The translations under genes were made by a program, and so were the position numbers. DNA of 64,000 nucleotides from Sarcophilus harrisii (lineage: Eukaryota > Chordata > Mammalia > Dasyuromorphia > Dasyuridae): contig NC_045432.1 of NCBI RefSeq assembly GCF_902635505.1, positions 7,189,275 to 7,253,274 of the forward strand, in the 5' to 3' direction. Under the pieces are notes generated by a model. The model saw only the letters and a list, made by a program, of their open reading frames with translations. It was not told where the DNA came from and did no database searches. Below, piece after piece: positions 57,425 through 64,000 of the stretch (position 1 is the stretch's first letter; every line of letters begins with the position of its first letter).

Positions 57425-60400
57425 GTCACACACACACGGCACACAAAGCACTCACATCATACAAATACACAACACACGAACCACACATACCGTACAAACA
57501 CATAACACGCAAAACCCTCACACCGTACAAATATACAACTCACAAACCACTCACACCATATAAATACACAACACACAAACCACTCACATTGTACAAACAC
57601 ATAACACACAAACTCAAAAGTGAAATCACAACCAAAAACAATAAACACACAACACACAAAACACCCACTGTCAAACATAACTCACAAAACCACCCACCAA
57701 AATCACAAAACAAACCCTCCCAAACGGGAAAACACACAACCAAAACCTCCCCGTGAATCACAACACAAAAACCAAAGACACACACACAAAAACCCATGCC
57801 ACTCTCCAAACCACTCACCCCAAAATCACAACACACAAACCACTCCTTGTCAAACACAACACCAAACCACTCCCGTAAACACACAACACACAAAACACTC
57901 TTTTGGGAAACACATAACACACAAACCACCCGTAAACACATAACACAAACACTCCCTGGGTACACACTCACAAAACACTCCACCACTTCCAAAAACAAAA
58001 CACTCCACCCCCACATAACACAAAACCCCACCCTAAACACATAACACAAAACACTACACCAAATTTAAATCAACTCCCACTCCCATTATTACACACAAAA
58101 ACCCACCCACAATCCCACACAACCCACATCCACAAATACCCAACACAACCACTCCACACCACACAAATCCAAACACAAAACCACTCACTTGTAAAATCAC
58201 AACACAAAACACTCATCATACAAACACATAGCACACAAAACACTCAAGTAAAAAATACAACACAAAACCACCCTACAAAACACACAACACAAAAACCTCA
58301 CCTCAAAACAAACCCAAAACACTCCACCTTAAACACATAACACACAAAACACTCACACCATACAAACACACAACTCCAAAAACTCCCCATATAAATTCAA
58401 CACAAAACCTCCCACACAAATCCCAACACCAAATCCCACATACCTATAAATACCCAACACCCATCACACCACAAAATCACAACACACGACCCTCCTTGTT
58501 AAACACAATACAAACCACTTTAATGGGAAATCCCAACACAAAAACCCCACACCACCACAAATTACACTCAAAACCACTCCCTTTAAATATACAACACCAA
58601 AACCACTCCCAACCACAAAATCACAAACCACACAAACCCACATACCAAAATCCCAACCCAAAACTCACACCACACAAATACACAACACACAAACCACTCA
58701 CATCGTACAAATACACAACACACAAACCACTCACACCGTACAAACACACAACACACAAAACACTCACACCGTACAAACACATAACTCACAAACCACTCAC
58801 ACCATACAAATACACAACACACAAACCACTCACATTACAAACACATAACACACAAAACACTCACACCGTAGAAATACACAACACACAAAACACACCGTAC
58901 AAACACACAACACACAAAACACTCACACTGTACAAACACACAACACACAAAACAATCACACCATACAAATACACAACACACAAACCTCACACACACAACA
59001 CACAAAACACTCACACCATACAAACACACAACACACAAAACACTCACACCATATAAATATACAACACACAAAACACTCACACCACACAAATACCCAACAC
59101 ACAAACCACACATACCATACAAATACACAACACACAAACCACTCACACCACACAAATACACAACACACAAACCACTCACACCACACAAATACACAACTCA
59201 CAAACCACTCACACCATATAAATATACAACACACAAACCACTCACACCACACAAATACACAACACACAAACCACTCACATTGTACAAGTACACAACACAC
59301 AAACACATATAAATACACAACACACGAACCACACATACCACAGAAACACACCACACAGACAACACACAAACCACACATACCATACAAATATACAACACAC
59401 ACAAACCTTTCACATTATACAAATGCACAGCACAGAAACCACACAGCATACAAATACACAACTCAGAAGCCACTTACACCATACAAATACACAGCACACA
59501 AAGCACTAACATCATATAAATGCACAACACACGACCACACATACCATACAAATACCACACAAACCACTCACATTGTACAAGTACACAACACACAAAGCAC
59601 TCACACCACACAGACAACCCACGAACCATACATACCACACAAATATACAACACACACAAACCTTTCACATTATACAAATGCACAGCACAGAAACCACACA
59701 GCATACAAATACACAACTCAGAAGCCACTTACACCATACAAATACACAGCACACAAAGCACTAACATCATATAAATACACAACACACGACCACACATACC
59801 ATACAAATACCACACAAACCACTCACATTGTACAAATATACAACACACAAACCTTTCACATTATGCAAATACACAGCACAGAAACCACACATAAAATACA
59901 AATACACCCCACACAAACCACTCACATCATACAAATACATAACCCACAAACCACTCACACCATACAAATACACACATCCATCAAACTCATGTGTGTATCA
60001 TATACAAATATATATACATTCTTATACAAATAGCACACAAACCACAACTCCATAAAAATATACCCATACCATGTGCAATATCCACAAATATACATTATAC
60101 ACATACAATTATTCATAACACACGCCACAGACACACAAATACGTACATCAGGCACACCATCCACCAAACTCACACATATATAAATATAATACCTCAAAAT
60201 AATGCTTATACCTCACACAAATACACAATATACTTATACACACAATTTCAACACACACCACGCAGATCGCACACAAATTGACATGTGTGCATATACAGAT
60301 AACACACACCATCCATACCCACCCATCACACTCAGGCAAACACTAAATATACCACAAATACATATACTGCACACAAGACACATATGCACAAATACATTTA

Positions 60401-61553
60401 CAACAGTCACATACACCACATACACTAAGAATACCCATATTACACTCAAATACATCACGTAAAAAGTTTATATCACACACAAATACATAGACATGCATAT
60501 GCAAACAACACACAAACTGCACCCTCCACATAAATTTACATTTCATACACTATACACAAATATACACATGTCATATACATTTCATACACACAAATACACA
60601 TACCACACAGAGGATACATACACAAATACACACAATGCACAAATACACATATCATACACTCCATAGACGCATGGATATGCATACCACATACACAAATACA
60701 CACATACATTTAAAAAACCACACACCCCATAAAATACACACATACCACATACAGTACACACAAATATACTGTCCACACCTACAACACACACAAAAATACA
60801 TATACCGCAACATGGACGCACAAATACACACACAAGACACAGAAATACACAAAGCATACACAATAGACACTTAAAAATACATACCAGATAACAATACACG
60901 TCACACACACCAAAACCACAAATTACACACCACCAAGAAGCATACCACATAGTCCATCCACTCACAAATGCGCACACACCACATGCAAATACATCCAAAT
61001 ACCAGACATAAAAATATACACCATATACAAATACATACAGCTCCACACACAGACACATAGCAGCCGCCCAGACACACACCACACACAAATACAAATAACA
61101 CACAGATGCACACACTCCAGACAAAAAATACATGCCACATATGAATACCCGTCATACACAAATACACATACCAAAAACGCTATAGACACGTGCATATACA
61201 CACCACACACAAATACAAACACAGAAAGACACAATACACACGAATGCACACATACCAGACACAAAGATGCACAACAGGAAAGAGAATACACTGCACACAC
61301 AAATATACTTACCAAATGCATTAGAGACACATGAATAAACATACCATACACAAATCCGCATCACTCAGAAATCTACACACACCAGACACAAAAATCTACA
61401 AGACACAAAAATACACTTCACAAATAAACACACATCCTGAACACACTATAGACACATAAATATACACACCACACACAAATATACATACACCAGACACACA
61501 AATACACAACAGACATTTAAGTGCACTTCACACACAAATACACATACCAGCCA
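57425..61553. repeat. Giant CA-rich minisatellite inside copy D (4.1 kb)
   Basis: The tract starts (CA)n and soon becomes a repeat of about 33 bp with 'caccatacaaatacacaaca' and 'cacaaaccactca' as landmarks; the best runs lie at 58670-59290. A larger duplication is visible: 59401-59580 recurs at 59656-59830, an offset of about 255 bp. From about 60000 it drifts into irregular A/C/T-rich text. G is nearly absent from the + strand. Open frames of up to 186 codons on both strands are by-products, since 33 bp preserves frame. Confidence 0.93.
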
Positions 61554-62230
61554 CCCAGAGGGGCGTCCCCCCTTCAGGGCCCACGCACAGCCCCGGGGCA
61601 GCCCGGACTCGTTCCTCACGGGGCCCTGGGGGGGCTGGGGCGTGTTCCAGAACAAGAGGCAGAAAACGGCCCTGCTGGGCCAGAAGCAGCATCTTTCTGT
61701 GGGGCACCAGGACCACCAGACATCGGGTCAGCTGAGGCATGGTCCTCTAGGACCGAGCCCGACTGCTGCCCGCTCAGACCCTGAGTAAGTAGGGGCCCGG
61801 GCGGGGGGTGGTGGTGGTGGTGGGGAGGAGTGGGGGGGCAGGGGGGTCTTCTCTACCTGCCCACCACCCCCAGACACATTCTATCCCAGAGTGGGGTGCC
61901 GCTGTCTGGGTGTGCCGCCGCCCAGGGCAGAGGGCAGAGGGGAGGCCGGCCTGACCCCTTGGCAATCTGGGGGCGTGGGCTCCCGTGCCCCCTCCTCCCT
62001 GGGCCCCGAGGCTGCTGCGTCAGGCAGATGTGGCCCCGGTCCCGGAGCCGCCCCCCTTCCCGCCTCCCCCGGGCCCCTGCCGCTGATCGCTGTCCTTGTC
62101 TCTCAGGTGCCCGGGCGGCTGCCTCTGGGGCGTGATGCATCGGGTCAATAAACACGCCTCTGAGGAACCCGGGTGTGCCGAGAGGGTCCTTGCGGTGGGG
62201 GGGGGGGGGGGGAGAAGGGGGGGAGGGGCT
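61554..62230 (+). repeat. Copy D of the GC-rich block, right part with terminal exons
   Basis: From 61554 the sequence is almost identical to 46213-46930 of copy B: the 46205-46445 exon-like segment (here lacking its first bases), its GTAAGT donor near 61787, and the last segment from 62107 with AATAAA at 62147-62152. The near identity to copy B, compared with the greater divergence of copy A, makes B and D the most recent pair. Confidence 0.9.
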
Positions 62231-62250
62231 CCCTCGGAGCAGTGGGAACA

Positions 62251-62780
62251 TGACGGCGTTTTAGAGAAATCTGGGAGGTTGCATGAGTTTTGTGAAATGC
62301 AAACTGGGAAGACTAGGATTATGCTTCAGTAATTGTTTATTAGGGGATTAAGTTCCCAGCAGGCAGCGGAGACGTGTTTGGCTGCCGGGACTTAGTGTAG
62401 TTGGGGCCGGAGGGAACAGGGAGGCCGCTGACCTTGGCCCGCCGCCCGCCCTCCGATCCAGATTCACTTTGGTGTGGTGGAGTTCCGGTGTCAGCTCCTG
62501 GATGTCATGGCTCTCCGGGAATGAAGAGCAAACGGCGGGCTCGGGGGGAACGGGCAGAAAGAGCCAAGTCACAGACCTCCCCATGGGGAGACTCCTTCAT
62601 CCATCGCCTTTTCCCAGTCTGTCCCTGGTTCCCAGGGATCTTTATCTCTCTCTGGCTCCCAGGGGGCTGGGCTGCCTCTAGCGAGGTTCCTCCAAAGGCC
62701 TTCTCTGGAAGGCAACGACTCGGGGCTCTTTGAGCACTTGCCAGAGGGAGCTGTCCAGCAGATCTAGCCATAGCCCAGTC
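62251..62780 (-). mobile_element. Possible LTR on the minus strand
   Basis: Copy D is broken at 62251, where copy B continues with 'atgaccttggcc'. Read on the minus strand the new sequence has AATAAACAATTACTGAAGC about 85 bases before an end in GCCGTCA, which fits the R-U5 end of an LTR. The other end and a target duplication are not resolved. Confidence 0.35.
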
Positions 62781-63689
62781 CCCGGGACGTTTGCCGAGAC
62801 AAATATTCCTCCATTTGAAAACCAGGGAGAAGGTGCTGCCGGACGCCCCGGACAGAGAATTCTCTAAAGGTCGAGGGGTTCCAAGTTTCTGGCAACGTGT
62901 CCCGGGACGGGTCCTGGTCTTTGCCTATAGCTCAGAGCGCCAATATTTCTTTCAGAAAGCACTGGAGGTGGACACCAGGGGCAGAAACAGGGCGAGGTCG
63001 AGGATCGGGAAGTTCGAACAACTTCCGTATCACGGGCCCTACTCTTCTAACAACTTTTCTATCGTGATCCACACTCCTTTGTCTGGTAACCATCCATTTC
63101 TCTTCAGTAGGCGTTGAGAGGGAGAAGTAGTAGACTTCCAACTTGTGTAGACTTAAAACAAGTTCATTTAATCCCTTCAAGACCGAATGGGGGCGCCTGC
63201 TGGAGTTCACATCTTAGCCAGGAAGCATTTACCATGGCTAACACATCCTGCTGTCCGGGAGGTGGGGGCAAGTGAACAGTACCGAGATGTCCCTGAAGAT
63301 AGTCCATAGTAGAGAGACAGCAGGTAGTGATTGCTCTATATGTACGAGGCCAGATTCCGATTGTTTTGTACTCCAGGATACAAGTTAGGTCCCCTGCCAC
63401 ACTATCCAATGTGATGAGGTGGAGCTATGAGTGGCTGGGCAGGCACTGTTTTTGTGGAAGCCGGCCAAGCAGGAGTGCCATCACCCTCTCTTTTAACTTG
63501 ATTGCAGTCAGCTGTTGCTCAGCTGTCTCTTTTTCTTTACTAGTTCATGGAAATATTCTCACTCTTCTTGTGTCTAGCACTTGCCACCTACTCTACCACA
63601 CTCCTTTGTGTTCGACAGGCCCTGGCGTCCAACCGCCTCGATTGCATTTTTGCTTCCAGTAAATCCAATCCAAAAGACGTGCGTGGCTA
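62781..63689. other. Nothing recognised
   Basis: The segment has moderate GC. The 108- and 111-codon frames have no domain that I know. A C run (63717-63727) precedes the L1 fragment. Confidence 0.3.
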
Positions 63690-64000
63690 AAATAGCTAGA
63701 AAAAGAGCAAATTAACCCCCCCCCCCCATTAAATACTAAACTTGAAATGCTAAAAATAAAAGGAGAGATCAATAAAATTGAAAGTAAAAAAAACTATTGA
63801 ATTAATAAATCAAACTAAGAGTTGGTTTCATGAAAAAACCAACAAAATAGATAAACCCTTGGTAAATTTGATGAGAAAAAGGAAAGAGGAAAATCAAATT
63901 GTTAGTCTTAAAAGTGAAAAGGGAGAAATTTCCGCTAATGAAGAAGAAATTAGAGAAATAATTAGGTATTACTTTGCCCAACTTCATGCCAATAAATTTG
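63690..64000 (+). mobile_element. L1 ORF2 fragment at the right edge
   Basis: The text 'attaaatactaaacttgaaa', 'aactaagagttggtttcatg', 'aaaccaacaaaatagataaa' and 'caaattgttagtctta' is the ORF2 stretch between the endonuclease and the reverse transcriptase, matching 30215-30380 of the full-length copy but better preserved. It runs off the window. Confidence 0.9.

Noticed and set aside
57457-61655. Cys/Val-rich frames on the minus strand and Thr/His-rich frames on the plus strand
   Set aside because: These are low-complexity translations of the CA-rich 33-bp repeat.
62420-62450. Return to copy B text after the insertion at 62251 ('tgaccttggccc')
   Set aside because: Only twelve bases agree and the following text differs, so it is probably coincidence.

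Overview
This window is mammalian nuclear DNA, most likely from a marsupial. The evidence is LINE-1 copies with the 5' UTR, ORF2 and 3' UTR sequences I associate with metatherian L1, a tRNA-headed SINE of the marsupial CORE-SINE type, several retroviral LTRs, and a 1.65-kb nuclear copy of mitochondrial DNA (16S rRNA, tRNA-Leu, ND1). The L1 3' UTR variant looks closest to Australian, dasyurid-like L1, but I cannot fix the species. High GC, several minisatellites, repeated gene-like blocks and a short telomere-type repeat suggest a subtelomeric or otherwise rearrangement-prone region. I see no intact, recognisable host protein gene.

Layout. A GC-rich gene-like block of about 5.5 kb occurs in five whole or partial copies: at the left edge (1-1083), copy A (3990-9447), a 0.9-kb fragment (10940-11880), copy B (42030-47880, the best preserved) and a split copy D (56290-57424 plus 61554-62230). 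Each fuller copy shows the same series of exon-like segments with good splice signals and ends in an exon carrying AATAAA. The reading frames do not agree between copies, so the unit may be a non-coding transcript or a decayed gene family. One intron holds a CA repeat that is 0.16-0.23 kb in copies A and B but has grown to about 2.3 kb after the left-edge copy and 4.1 kb inside copy D.

Between copies A and B lies a roughly 32-kb array (9.7-42.0 kb) of a 26-27 bp satellite. Its monomer contains the self-complementary CCATGG and a GGGTC/GACCC hairpin. The array is punctuated ten times by a related A+G-rich spacer of about 190 bp. It has been invaded by six L1 insertions of various ages (one a 6.15-kb full-length copy nested in another L1), one SINE, at least four LTRs, the mitochondrial copy and the fragment of the GC-rich block. 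A 1.5-kb piece at 9.45-10.94 kb is a shortened copy of 33.7-36.1 kb and then switches to a copy of 41.96-42.9 kb, which records recombination inside the array.

Right of copy B come a short minisatellite, a CpG-rich island with a perfect NRF1-type site, a 48-base C run and a 21-bp repeat (48.1-49.7 kb), a probable LTR, about 4 kb with little I can name, and an open frame of 247 codons (54998-55741) that I do not recognise. The window ends with an L1 ORF2 fragment. Several comparisons between copies show many one- and two-base losses; part of that could be sequencing or assembly error and should be kept in mind when reading any frame.
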